Shown here piece by piece: positions 34,538 through 44,500 of a stretch of DNA of 64,000 nucleotides. Position numbers and translations under genes: made by a program. The DNA is from Fibrobacter sp. UWR2 (GTDB lineage: Bacteria; Fibrobacterota; Fibrobacteria; Fibrobacterales; Fibrobacteraceae). Positions within the stretch are counted from its first letter, which is position 1. Each line of letters opens with the position of its first letter. Under the pieces are notes generated by a model. The model saw only the letters and a program-made list of their open reading frames with translations. It was not told the DNA's origin and ran no database searches. Location of the stretch: positions 359,129-423,128 of the forward strand of contig NZ_MWQE01000002.1 of the NCBI RefSeq assembly GCF_002210285.1, given 5' to 3'.

Positions 34538-35149
34538 TTAAGAAATTTCTGCCGATGCAAGTTCACTGCCGTCATCGAGCCTGTGGATGCTAAACTTGGC
34601 AGGGGAGGTTCCTGTCGCGCTCTCGTAGAGGGCGAAGGTCGGCGCGTTCCCGCCCTTGGGGAGGCTCGTAGAACCGGGGTTCACGATAAGGACCCCCTTG
34701 AAGTTTTTTTCGAGTTTCCAGATATGCGTATGACCGTAAAGATACGCGTCAACCTTGCGGCAGCCGTTTTCGAGATTGGCGGGTTCTAGCGTCTCGAGCG
34801 CATTTGCGGGGAAACAGTTCGGTTCGAAGATATGCCCGTGGCTCAGGAACAGGGTGGTGTTTGAATCCTTCACGACAGCATATTCATCTTCGATGGGGAA
34901 ATCGAGCATCATCAGGTCCACGTCGGCGTCACAGTTCCCGCGGACGGCGGTAATGCGGCCCTTGTACGGGGTCAAAGCCTCTACGACACCCATCGGGCCA
35001 TGGCCTTCGGGGAGCGGATTGCGCGGGCCATGATAGAGGGTATCGCCGAGCAAAAAGATGCGGTCACAGTTGAACTTATCAAAAAAAGAAAGTGCCTGCC
35101 TTGCGGCAATAGCGGAACCATGAATATCGGAAAGTATCAGTGCGCGCAT
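34538..35149 (-). CDS. YfcE/MJ0936-type metallophosphoesterase
   Basis: A 203-residue cytosolic phosphodiesterase. MRALILSDIHGSAIAARQAL supplies the D-x-H metal ligands, LLGDTLYHGPRN the GD motif, VRGNCDADVD the GNCD motif, and LSHGHIF and YGHTHIW the histidines. All five calcineurin-fold motifs of the YfcE group are present. E. coli YfcE is of similar size. The ATG at 35149 begins one base after the pseudouridine synthase stop, so the two form an operon. Confidence 0.88.
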   Translation of the reverse strand: MRALILSDIHGSAIAARQALSFFDKFNCDRIFLLGDTLYHGPRNPLPEGHGPMGVVEALTPYKGRITAVRGNCDADVDLMMLDFPIEDEYAVVKDSNTTLFLSHGHIFEPNCFPANALETLEPANLENGCRKVDAYLYGHTHIWKLEKNFKGVLIVNPGSTSLPKGGNAPTFALYESATGTSPAKFSIHRLDDGSELASAEIS

Positions 35150-35150
35150 C

Positions 35151-36221
35151 TTATTTCCTACGCTGCTCAACGGAATCATGCCTGAAATGCACGGGTTTAA
35201 GTTTATCGATCACACTCTGGAGTTCCTTCGGGAGCGGGCAGTCGAAAACTTTGCGTTCGCCCTTCCATACAAATTCTAAGCGACAACTATGCAAGAACAG
35301 ACGGTGAAGCCCGAGTTCTTTTTTCGCTTCGCGGTTGAGCGCAAAGTCACCGTAGCGGCTGTCACCCAGGAGCGGATGCCCGATACTTGCAAAGTGGGCA
35401 CGGATCTGGTGCATGCGGCCGGTCTCGAGCTTGATTTTCACGAGGTCATAACCCACATAGTGCTGCTTGACGCGGTAGTGCGTTATGGCCTCTTTTGCAT
35501 CCTTTCCAGTTTCGCCAACCTTCATCTTGCTGCCTTTTGCAGCATCGGTGCGGGTGAGCGATTCTGAGATGGTTCCTTTGTCTTTTTTCAGGTTGCCCTT
35601 GACCAGCGCGAAGTAGAACTTGTCGACTTCGTGTTCGCGGATGAGTCGGGTGAGGTCTCGGAGCGTATCGCCATGGAGGGCTGCGACAATGAGCCCAGAG
35701 GTTTCCTGGTCAAGCCTGTGTGCAATCGTGGGCTTGAAATCGAGCCCTTCGCGACGGCCCCATTCCCAAAGGTATTCCACCAGGCTTTCGCCCGGACGCG
35801 TACCCGAACCGGGCTGGCTTGCAAGTCCCGAAGGCTTGTTCACGACAACATAGTCTTCTGTCTGGATAACGATGTCGAGGTCTTTCGCGCCCCAGCCCGC
35901 CTGCTTTTCTGCGGGAGAGAGCGCCTTGCCCCAGGTGGACTTGTTCTTCGCAAAACCGGATTTGCTGGCTCCTGCGTCGGGGCGTTGCGGGGTGTCCCCG
36001 CTATGTTCTTCCCCTTCCACGCTCTTGAAATTTTCGTAAATGCAGACAGTATCACCTTCGACAAGCATCTGATTCGCCTTGCCGACAACGCCGTTTACGC
36101 GCACCTTTTTCTTGCGGATGACAGCGAAGAATATGGATAGGGATTCGTCGGGGAAAGCCTTGCGCAGGAACCTGTCGAGGCGCATGTTGGCGAAGTTGCG
36201 GTCGATGATACGCGTAATCAT
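35151..36221 (-). CDS. RluA-family 23S rRNA pseudouridine synthase
   Basis: A 356-residue enzyme converting uridines to pseudouridine in 23S rRNA. An S4 RNA-binding domain lies at residues 10-65 (MRLDRFLRKAFPDESLSIFF) and the catalytic domain holds IAHRLDQETSGLIVAAL with the catalytic Asp. GRMHQIRAHFASIGHPLLGD is the second family motif. A 40-residue linker after the S4 domain (GDTPQRPDAGASKSGFAKNK) is low in conservation. RluC and RluD type cannot be separated here. ATG 36221 is chosen: TATCTT ends seven bases before it. Confidence 0.88.
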   Translation of the reverse strand: MITRIIDRNFANMRLDRFLRKAFPDESLSIFFAVIRKKKVRVNGVVGKANQMLVEGDTVCIYENFKSVEGEEHSGDTPQRPDAGASKSGFAKNKSTWGKALSPAEKQAGWGAKDLDIVIQTEDYVVVNKPSGLASQPGSGTRPGESLVEYLWEWGRREGLDFKPTIAHRLDQETSGLIVAALHGDTLRDLTRLIREHEVDKFYFALVKGNLKKDKGTISESLTRTDAAKGSKMKVGETGKDAKEAITHYRVKQHYVGYDLVKIKLETGRMHQIRAHFASIGHPLLGDSRYGDFALNREAKKELGLHRLFLHSCRLEFVWKGERKVFDCPLPKELQSVIDKLKPVHFRHDSVEQRRK

Positions 36222-36283
36222 GTAATGAAAGATAGAAATAAATGCCAAACAAGTTTGTCGCTTCACTCGCCTTGCAGAATTTA

Positions 36284-36291
36284 TATATTTG
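36284..36291 (+). promoter_or_regulatory. TATATTTG box of dgt, leaderless spacing
   Basis: TATATT ends six bases before ATG 36296; TTCACT at 36262-36267 gives a 16-base spacer. Confidence 0.45.
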
Positions 36292-36295
36292 CGTC

Positions 36296-37603
36296 ATGCT
36301 CAATTGGGAAACACTTTTGTCGGCGACGCGCTTCGGCCATCCGGCCGATCCGGATCCGAACCGCTCTGACTACCACAGGGATTACGACCGCATTGTCTTT
36401 TCTACCGCTTTCCGCAGGCTTGGCCGCAAGACGCAGGTGCACCCGTTCTCGGTGAACGACCACGTGCACAGCCGCCTTACGCACAGCATCGAGGTTTCGA
36501 GTGTAGGCCGCAGCCTCGCGATTACGGTTTACCACCTGATCAAGAAGTATCTGCCCAAATATATCAACGAATACCAGTTCGGTACCATTGTGCAGTCCGC
36601 ATGCCTTGCGCATGATATCGGCAATCCGCCGTTCGGGCATGCGGGGGAGGCAGCCATCCGCGAATGGTTCCGCAAGAACAGAACAAGCGCACCGCTTTGT
36701 GGCCTGAGCGACCGCGAGATGGCCGACTTCGAGAACTTCGACGGCAATGCGCAGGGTCACCGCATTCTGAGCAAGCTGGAATACCACTTTCTCGATGGCG
36801 GCATGCGCCTTACGTATGCGACTATCGGGTCAATGATAAAGTACCCGCAACTTGCGATGTACGGTTGCCCCACAAGCCTGTTCTCGACAGAATATGACCT
36901 GTACGAAATAACAGCCGAAACACTCGGGCTCCCGCAAATTGAAAGGGGCCGCTGGGTCCGTCACCCGCTTGTGTACCTGATGGAAGCCGCAGACGATATC
37001 TGCTATTCCATTCTCGACGTGGAAGACGCCATCGAACTGGGCATCCTTTCTTTTGCCGACGTGCGCGACATGTTTATCTACCTCTGTGGTCCGGAAGTGA
37101 ATATTGACCGCGAGTACGAAGAAAACGGGCGCAATTTCCGCGACTTTCTCAGCAGTATTCGCGGGAAGGCAATCCAGAACCTGATCGACGACGTGGCCGT
37201 TGTTTTCGTGAATCATTACGAAGAAATCATGAACGGCACGCTCAAGCAACACCTTATCGATCTCTCCAAATCCGACGTGATGTGGGGAATTCGCATAGGC
37301 AAGCGCCTCGGGAAGGAACGCATCTATCCGGATCGTCGCAAGACGGAACTCGAAGTCGGTAGCTATACGACGCTTGCGACCGTGCTCGATGCCTTTATCA
37401 ACGGCGTATACGACTATCGCCAGAATGGCAAGAATTCGTACCGTGCCGACCGTATCGTGCGCCTTATCGGGCAGGCAAAGATTGGACAGAGTGTCTCGGC
37501 CACCGAAGCGTACCATCAGGTTCTCGACTTTGTGAGCGGCATGACAGACAACTACGCAACATATCTGGCACGCCAGATTGGTGGCCTTGCAATGGGCGTA
37601 TAA
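36296..37603 (+). CDS. dgt: dGTP triphosphohydrolase-like HD protein
   Basis: A 435-residue deoxynucleoside triphosphate hydrolase that releases triphosphate from dGTP or other dNTPs. It opens with MLNWETLLSATRFGHPA and has SDYHRDYDRIVFSTAFRRLG, typical of Dgt, plus the HD-domain metal ligands in HSRLTHSIEVSSVGRSLA and ACLAHDIGNPPFGHAGE. The -10 spacing and the family N-terminus decide ATG 36296 over an earlier frame start. The stop overlaps the ATG of the HAD gene (TAATG), so both nucleotide-linked hydrolases form an operon. Confidence 0.9.
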   Translation: MLNWETLLSATRFGHPADPDPNRSDYHRDYDRIVFSTAFRRLGRKTQVHPFSVNDHVHSRLTHSIEVSSVGRSLAITVYHLIKKYLPKYINEYQFGTIVQSACLAHDIGNPPFGHAGEAAIREWFRKNRTSAPLCGLSDREMADFENFDGNAQGHRILSKLEYHFLDGGMRLTYATIGSMIKYPQLAMYGCPTSLFSTEYDLYEITAETLGLPQIERGRWVRHPLVYLMEAADDICYSILDVEDAIELGILSFADVRDMFIYLCGPEVNIDREYEENGRNFRDFLSSIRGKAIQNLIDDVAVVFVNHYEEIMNGTLKQHLIDLSKSDVMWGIRIGKRLGKERIYPDRRKTELEVGSYTTLATVLDAFINGVYDYRQNGKNSYRADRIVRLIGQAKIGQSVSATEAYHQVLDFVSGMTDNYATYLARQIGGLAMGV

Positions 37604-38253
37604 TGGTCTGGCTTTTTGACTACGATCTTACATTGTACGGGGAGGAGGAGCGCTTTGTCCTTGATTCGCTGGACAGGCGCATCGCGCTCTTTGTACAGAA
37701 GACCGTAGGCGGTGATTTCGAGAACGCGACCCGTATCCGCAAGGAATACCTTGTGCGGTTCGGCACCACGCTTTCTGGCCTGATGGCTATGAACGGCACC
37801 GACCCGGATGACTTCTTCGATTTCATCCATGAGCCGGAGCATCTGATTTACCCCAAGAAAGCTCCCGATAAGCTTGCGCTCCTGAAGAGCCTTGAAGGTC
37901 CGCGGTTTGTTTTTACCAACGGGCGTCACGACTGGAGCGAGGCGGGCATGGCCCACATGGGGATTGATTCCGCCATAGACGGCGTGTTCGACCTGAAGAT
38001 GATGGACTGGGAAGGCAAGCCACACGAAAGCGCGTATGCGAAAATAGAGAAATGGCTTGCCCGTGTTTTGCCGGAAAAGGGATGGGCAATGCCTGCCAAC
38101 CCGAAGGAAATCGTTCTGCTCGAGGATTCCCTACGCAACCTGGAACCCGCGCATGCCCGCGGTTGGACCACCGTGCTTGTCAACCCGAATATCGAGGCTC
38201 CCGACTGGGTGGACCATCACGTGGGGCACCTGCTTGAACTAAAGGCCCTGTAG
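37603..38253 (+). CDS. HAD hydrolase, pyrimidine 5'-nucleotidase-like
   Basis: A 216-residue cytosolic HAD phosphatase. WLFDYDLTLYG carries the nucleophile Asp 6 and acid/base Asp 8; FVFTNGRHDW is motif II; KPHESAY motif III; IVLLEDSLRNLEPAHARGWT motif IV. The D-Y-D-L-T-L-Y opening is that of the SDT1/PHM8 pyrimidine 5'-nucleotidase branch. The overlap with dgt suggests joint action on nucleotides: dgt makes a nucleoside and this enzyme may dephosphorylate nucleoside monophosphates. Confidence 0.85.
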   Translation: MVWLFDYDLTLYGEEERFVLDSLDRRIALFVQKTVGGDFENATRIRKEYLVRFGTTLSGLMAMNGTDPDDFFDFIHEPEHLIYPKKAPDKLALLKSLEGPRFVFTNGRHDWSEAGMAHMGIDSAIDGVFDLKMMDWEGKPHESAYAKIEKWLARVLPEKGWAMPANPKEIVLLEDSLRNLEPAHARGWTTVLVNPNIEAPDWVDHHVGHLLELKAL

Positions 38254-38257
38254 AGGC

Positions 38258-39949
38258 TTACCTTACGCGAACCTGCTGTACTGTTTTTCCCTGCCGAAGC
38301 AGGTAAATACCGGATGCCCCAAATTTCATGCGCAGGATTTCCGCGATATTTCCACGCATGGACTCCGACGGCAGTGTTCCAAGGGAACAACCTTGCATAT
38401 CGAACACGCTTATCGTTTCAAGAGTCTCGGTAGGATAACGAAGTTTCATCGTGATGGAAGCGGCGCTCGAACTCGACCCCATTGAGCTGCTCGAAAGCCC
38501 GTATTCAAATGCGCCGAGGTCAGGAGCTTCGCCAGCAAACGGGAAGCCCACATCTTCGCCCCTGTCGATGGCGCGGCTCTCTTTCTTGAGTTTCAGGAAG
38601 TCTACGTTCGGGAGGCTGCCGTCAGCATTGCGCGGGCCGAGGATTCCCGCCATCTTCGAAAGATCTTCGCCGGTCACGGTCATGCTCGGGTCATCGAGAC
38701 TCATGAAGTCGTCTTCGGTCAGGTCGAGTTTCAGGTTCCACGTGTTGTTCTCGCCGGCAGGGCATTCCACATAGTGGTCGATGTTCTGGCTCGATATTTT
38801 CTCCCAGCATTCTCCGATTTGCGAAAGCTTGTTCGGGAAGGCGATGTTGTTCTTGAGCACATGCGCGTTGTCGCCTGTGAGCGGCGCGACATCGGCCAGG
38901 CGGTTGCCTTCGGAATCGAAGAGTGTGGACGCCATGCTGAAGGCCCTGTCCTTATTCATGTACGACGTATTGTTGATCCATTTGCTGCCGACGCCGGTAT
39001 AGTTCGCATAAAAGCCCGTGGCCTTGTTTTTCCAGGCGACACAGAACTTGATGGTATGTCGCCCGCCACCGAGCGTACTTTCACCCATCTTGATGCCGTG
39101 ACCGTTGCCGTGTGAAGGATCGCCGCGCCCGTAGTCGCTGTAGCCGTTTCCCATGGCGTAGCAGTTCTCCAGCACCACAGGAAATTCCTGGTTAATGAAG
39201 TCAAAACCGTCATCGCTATTCCACCAGGAACGGCACCCGATAAACTTGGTCGTATCGCCCTCGCCGGGTTTCTGGTAATGCGCGCCGAAGCCGTCGGCAT
39301 TTTCGCCATCGCCCTGCCAGCCCAAGGGGTCGTAGTTGTCGTGGGCATCGCAGTTGAGGAAGATGTGTCCTCCGCCATCTGGCGCGCCGTCGTTCGCGAA
39401 GAATCCGGGGCCCGCATTGTGATGGCTGTCCATATTTTCCAAGAAGATGTGCTTGCTCGCGTAAAGGAAAACGCCGGAATTGGAATTGTGCTTCATGGGC
39501 GTGTTCCGCACCTCAAAACCCTTCAAGTGCAGGTACTTTGCCGAAATCACAATCGGCGAGGTATACATCGCTCCCTCGGGAGTGCCGTCGCTGTGTTCCC
39601 CGCCAGCAGCCACGGGGAGGTTCGCACCGTCAAAAATCGGGCGCTCGCCCGGGTAAGCGAGGTAATGGATGCGGTTGTTGTCGCTCTCGCCGCTTGCCGT
39701 CAAGACTATTGCCGCAGTCATTTTGTACCGTGCGAAAAAGACGGTATCGTGCAGGTCGTAGATGCCGCCGCGAATCCACACGGTGTCGCCCGCATGCACC
39801 ACGGTATTCGCCTTGTTGAGCGAGGCGAAGGGCTTGTCTTTTGTACCCGCCGCACTGTCGCTGCCGTCAGTCGCCACGTAGTACACGGCACCAAACGCCT
39901 GAACCATCGAGAGGGCAACCCCCAAAGCAAGCAAGAACTCTTTTCCCAT
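38258..39949 (-). CDS. Secreted pectate lyase-like enzyme, PL9 type
   Basis: A 563-residue secreted enzyme (MGKEFLLALGVALSMVQAFG signal). The parallel beta-helix has the PL9 style: AVYYVATDGSDSAAGTKDKP, then GVFLYASKHIFLENMDSHHN, GENADGFGAHYQKPGEGDTT, CRSWWNSDDGFDFI and GNGHGIKMGE, which include calcium-binding Asp clusters. PL9 enzymes cut polygalacturonate by beta-elimination. A Ser-rich linker (SSSSMGSSSSAAS) leads to a C-terminal domain with VFDMQGCSLG and SGIYLLRQG, resembling sorting domains of type IX secretion. It ends five bases from the convergent HAD gene. Confidence 0.8.
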   Translation of the reverse strand: MGKEFLLALGVALSMVQAFGAVYYVATDGSDSAAGTKDKPFASLNKANTVVHAGDTVWIRGGIYDLHDTVFFARYKMTAAIVLTASGESDNNRIHYLAYPGERPIFDGANLPVAAGGEHSDGTPEGAMYTSPIVISAKYLHLKGFEVRNTPMKHNSNSGVFLYASKHIFLENMDSHHNAGPGFFANDGAPDGGGHIFLNCDAHDNYDPLGWQGDGENADGFGAHYQKPGEGDTTKFIGCRSWWNSDDGFDFINQEFPVVLENCYAMGNGYSDYGRGDPSHGNGHGIKMGESTLGGGRHTIKFCVAWKNKATGFYANYTGVGSKWINNTSYMNKDRAFSMASTLFDSEGNRLADVAPLTGDNAHVLKNNIAFPNKLSQIGECWEKISSQNIDHYVECPAGENNTWNLKLDLTEDDFMSLDDPSMTVTGEDLSKMAGILGPRNADGSLPNVDFLKLKKESRAIDRGEDVGFPFAGEAPDLGAFEYGLSSSSMGSSSSAASITMKLRYPTETLETISVFDMQGCSLGTLPSESMRGNIAEILRMKFGASGIYLLRQGKTVQQVRVR

Positions 39950-40007
39950 AAGCACCTCGAGCAACTAGTTATAATATACTCTATTTGGGGCGCAAAGGGT
40001 TGATCTT

Positions 40008-40712
40008 CTATTCTTTCACGCAGCGAATGTTGCCCATATAGTTCACCCAGCTGCTACTTAGTATATTGCCGTAACCCGCGTATAGGTCAGGTATTTCTTC
40101 TCGATCGTCAATTGTCTGTGTGTAGGCGGCATCAACATCGCTACGAGTTTGTGTCCACAGACTCGCTAGACTGCCTTTGCCATAGAATTGTCGTTCGCCA
40201 TCCTTATATCCGTATTTCCCGGCCAATTTCAAGTTAAAACCGCATAGGTCATTGCCGCCATCCGAAGTGGAAATCAAGGATTTGGCGTCAGCCTGGACCT
40301 GTTCGCGCAAGTGCTTGAAATCGTCCGCTTTAGCTACGCGCCATCCTCTAGGGCAAAGCGTATAGACGCTGTCCCAAAAGAATTCCATTTCTGTAATACG
40401 GCCAAGAAGATTGAACTCCAGGGACTCAAAAACATAGAATCTGCCATAAGTGTCGCAATTCGCCGAAAGGCTATCGTAACAGACACTGTACTTGAGATTG
40501 TATTTCAGATTTTCGGCCATCCAGACCTGGTCCCCGATGGTAGTGTATGCATATTCATTGCTATCGCGTTCGTCTATAAAAGTTCCACGCGCACTTGCTG
40601 GGCAAAGGGTCGCAAAATCTACGGGTTCCGGACTAGACGACGTGGAGTCGTCACATCCGACAAAGGCGCAAACACAAAGGAGCACAAATAACTTAAGTAT
40701 TGCCTTGTTCAT
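40008..40712 (-). CDS. FISUMP-domain lipoprotein, tandem copy 2
   Basis: A 234-residue lipoprotein (MNKAILKLFVLLCVCAFVGC) with a short Ser linker and one FISUMP domain: SNEYAYTTIGDQVWMAENLK, CYDSLSANCDTYGRFYVF, LCPRGWRVAKADDFKHL and the final IRCVKE. It starts three bases after the stop of the next FISUMP gene, so they share an mRNA. Both have DFATLCPASARGTFIDERDS-like segments, which shows recent duplication. Confidence 0.85.
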   Translation of the reverse strand: MNKAILKLFVLLCVCAFVGCDDSTSSSPEPVDFATLCPASARGTFIDERDSNEYAYTTIGDQVWMAENLKYNLKYSVCYDSLSANCDTYGRFYVFESLEFNLLGRITEMEFFWDSVYTLCPRGWRVAKADDFKHLREQVQADAKSLISTSDGGNDLCGFNLKLAGKYGYKDGERQFYGKGSLASLWTQTRSDVDAAYTQTIDDREEIPDLYAGYGNILSSSWVNYMGNIRCVKE

Positions 40713-40715
40713 ATC

Positions 40716-41444
40716 TTAATCCTTTACGCAGCGAATGAAGTCCGACGAATGATAGTATTCTTCCCATCGTTGAACCGAATCGCTTCTGGAATAAAAAATG
40801 TAGCTGTAAAAAATATCGTGATAATATCTCCCTGTCGAGTCCTCGGCATAGGCAGACATGTTCGGAACATGGGTGCTACTCATGAATGATCCATAATAAT
40901 TTTTTTTGTAGTCAGATTCGTCGTTACTTGAAAAAAACATTGAACCAGGTTTCATATCAAAGCCGCAAGCATCCGTTCCGTTAGAATTTTCGTCGGGATT
41001 GATGTTTCCCCAGCCAGAGGAACTCTTCAGGATTTGGCCTGCGATACCATAGCCTCCCACGTTCTTTATCAATTCGTCAATCTCGTCGTTACTCGGTACA
41101 TGCCACCCCTTAGGGCATAGGGATTCTTCCAACGTTATATCGGGATAAATATCCTTGAAAGGAGGGTAATAGCATGATCCATAAACACCATAGTTGCAAA
41201 AGGATGTCAATTCACTGCCGTCATCGTTATAATATTTCATTTCGTACGTCAAGTTTTCTGCCATCCACACCTGTTTACCGATAGTAGTATAGCGGTATTC
41301 ATGACCATCTCGATCGTCAATGAATGTTCCTCGTGCATTTGTGGGGCATAACGAGGCAAAATCTATTTCTTGCGGGGCGGAGGAGTTGTCACCACATGCA
41401 CAAAGCAATAAAGAAACTGTTGTCAAACAAAGGAATTTTTTCAT
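40716..41444 (-). CDS. FISUMP-domain lipoprotein, tandem copy 1
   Basis: A 242-residue lipoprotein (MKKFLCLTTVSLLLCAC) with one FISUMP domain: DFASLCPTNARGTFIDDRDG, YRYTTIGKQVWMAENLTY, LCPKGWHVPSNDEIDELIKN and FIRCVKD at the end. It is close kin of the next gene. ATG 41444 starts the signal peptide; TATATT (41452-41457 on the minus strand) ends seven bases before it. Function unknown, probably surface exposed. Confidence 0.85.
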   Translation of the reverse strand: MKKFLCLTTVSLLLCACGDNSSAPQEIDFASLCPTNARGTFIDDRDGHEYRYTTIGKQVWMAENLTYEMKYYNDDGSELTSFCNYGVYGSCYYPPFKDIYPDITLEESLCPKGWHVPSNDEIDELIKNVGGYGIAGQILKSSSGWGNINPDENSNGTDACGFDMKPGSMFFSSNDESDYKKNYYGSFMSSTHVPNMSAYAEDSTGRYYHDIFYSYIFYSRSDSVQRWEEYYHSSDFIRCVKD

Positions 41445-41529
41445 GCTTGCGAATATACTTTTTTTTGTAAAAAAAGATGTATAAATTCGATAGATTGCTA
41501 GCCAGGGGCGATAATACGACAAAACCTAC

Positions 41530-41560
41530 TTGACGTTTACACATTTGTTCACTATATTTG
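41530..41560 (+). promoter_or_regulatory. Promoter of uvrA, leaderless spacing
   Basis: TTGACG (41530-41535) and TATATT (41553-41558) are 17 bases apart, and exactly six bases lie between the -10 and ATG 41565. No SOS-box-like palindrome is obvious. Confidence 0.65.
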
Positions 41561-41564
41561 TGGC

Positions 41565-44500
41565 ATGACCAAGTCCATCGAAATCCGCGACGCGCACGAA
41601 CATAACCTTAGGCATGTGAACCTTTCTATTCCCCGCGATTCCATCGTGGTGGTGACCGGCGTGTCGGGTTCGGGCAAGTCGAGCCTCGCGTTCGATACGG
41701 TGTTCCAGGAAGGGCAGAGGCGGTTCGTGGAGTCGCTCTCGGCGTACGCGCGCCAGTTCATTGGCCGCATGAAACACCCCGAGGTGGAGAGCGTGCGCGG
41801 CATTTCGCCGACGATTTCGATTGACCAGAAGACGGTGAACCGCAACCCGCGTTCGACGGTGGGTACGGTGGTCGAGATTTTGGACCATTACCGCTTGCTT
41901 TTTGCGCGTCTCGGCGTGCCACATTGCCCCGATTGCGGGCGCGTGATTCAGGCCCAGACGGTGGACCAGATTGTCGATAATTTGTATGTGAGCGATGAGG
42001 GCAAGCAGATTACGGTGATGGCGCCGATTGTGCAGGAGCGCAAGGGTGAATACCGCAAGGAACTGGCCGAACTCAAGGAAAACGGATTTGTGCGTGCCCG
42101 TGTGGATGGCACGATTTACAGGCTTGAAGATGTCCCGGCGCTGGTGCGTTACGAGAAGCACACGATTGAAGCGGTGATTGACCGCCTGACGCTCGAACGC
42201 AAGAACATGAGCCGCCTGCGCGAGGCGCTGGAAGGCGCGCTGAAACTGACTGACGGAAAGTTGGTGAGCTTCTTGCTGGTTACGGGCGAGGCGAAGGAAG
42301 AATACCGCCTGCAGGGAACGCTGCTCGCTTGTCCCAAGTGCGGCATCTCCATTCCGGAACTGGAACCGCGGTTCTTCAGCTTTAACGACCCGAAGGGCCG
42401 TTGCCCCGCCTGTAAGGGCATGGGCGAAAGCTACAAGTTCGACCTGGACTTGATTATCCCGGACAAGACGAAGTCCATCAAGGAAGGCTGCATCGCGACT
42501 ATCAAGAAGGATGACGGCACGCTGATTTTTAGCGACTTCGGGCGACGCAACTTGAGAAACATCGCGAACGAAATGCATTTTTCGCTGGATACGCCGTGGA
42601 ACAAACTCAAGAAGGCGCAACAGGATGCCGTCTTGTACGGCACGCCGAGCGAATCGGAACGCGGAATTATCCCGATTATGCAGGAACTGTGGGATATGTG
42701 GCACATCTACCACTTCCGCAAGTACATGCAGATTGGCGTTTGCCCTGAATGCCACGGCACGCGTATCAACCGTACGGCGAACGCGGTCACGTTCCATGGA
42801 GTGAATCTGACCGAGATGACGGAATGGTCCGTCGAGAAGTCGGTGGAATTTTTCAACAAGCTCGACTTGTCCGAAAAGGAAAAGCGAATCGGCAAGGAAA
42901 TTCTGAAAGAGATTCGCGGACGACTTTCTTTCTTGAATGCGGTGGGGCTTGGCTATCTGAATATCAACCGCAAGGCGTCCACATTGAGCGGTGGCGAGGC
43001 CCAACGCATACGCTTGGCAAGCGCCGTGGGTGCTGGCTTGCAGGGCGTGCTTTACGTGCTTGACGAGCCGAGCATCGGGCTCCACCCGCGCGATAACGAT
43101 AAACTGCTCGGGATGCTGGAGCATTTGCGTGCGCAGGGCAACTCCCTGATTATCGTGGAACACGACGAAGACACCATGCGCCATGCGGACTGCGTGATTG
43201 ACGTGGGGCCGGGTGCCGGCGTGGAAGGCGGTCGCGTGATTGCGGCAGGAACCGTCGAGGAACTCGAGAAGAACAAGGCTTCGCTGACGGGCGCGTACTT
43301 GAGTGGCCGCAAGGCAATCGAGATACCCGAAAAGCGCAAGAAGATTGACAAGAATACGCCGAAACTCAAGATTTGCGGTGCGGCGGAAAACAACCTCAAG
43401 AACATCGATGTGGAAATTCCGCTCGATGGCGCGTTGACCGTGGTGACGGGCGTTTCGGGCTCCGGCAAGAGTACGCTCATCAACCAGATTCTGCGCCGCG
43501 AACTGGCTCGCGTATTCTATAATGCGGAAGAACCGGTCGGAAAGTTCGATCATCTGGAAGGCCTCGAGAATATTGACAAGGTAATTGAAATCGACCAGAC
43601 ACCGATTGGCCGCACGCCGCGAAGCAATCCGGCGACGTACACCAAGATTTGGGACGATGTGCGCGACCTTTTCGCGAGCATGGAAGAAAGCAAAATTCGC
43701 GGTTACAGCAAGAGCCGTTTCAGCTTCAACGTGAAGGGCGGCCGTTGCGATGCGTGCGAAGGTGCGGGCGTGAAAATCGTCGACATGCACATTCTGCCGA
43801 GCGTACAGGTGACTTGCGAAGTGTGCGGCGGCAAGCGTTTTAACGATGCGACCCGCGAAGTTTATTTCAAGGGCAAGAATGTCTCTGAAATTCTCGACAT
43901 GAGCATTGCCGATGCGGCGGAATTTTTCAAGGATATCCCGAAGATTGCAGAACCGCTGAACTTGCTCGTGGAAGTGGGTCTTGGTTACCTTACATTGGGC
44001 CAGCCTTCGACAACATTGAGCGGGGGAGAGGCGCAGCGCATCAAGATTGCGTCGGAACTTCGCCGCCCGGGTACCGGCAAGACGCTCTATCTGCTTGACG
44101 AACCGACGACGGGCTTGCATTTTGAAGATATCCGCAAGCTCATGGATTGCCTGAATCGCCTGCGCGGTCTCGGCAATAGCATTGTGATTATCGAACACAA
44201 CCTGGACGTAATCAAGTGCGCCGACTGGATTATCGACTTGGGTCCGGATGCGGGTATTCACGGCGGTAAAATAATTGCAACGGGTACGCCCGAACAGATT
44301 GCGAAGTGCAAAAAATCCGAGACGGGCCGCTACCTCGCGCCGGTGCTTGCAAAGAAGCATGGCGAGAACCATCATTTTGACCGCACGCTCAAGGGCGGCG
44401 AAGACTTGTCGCTCGATATTGAGGTGCATGGCGCTCGTAAGCACAACCTCAAGAACATCGACGTCACGATTCCGCGCCACAAGTTGACTGTGGTGACGGG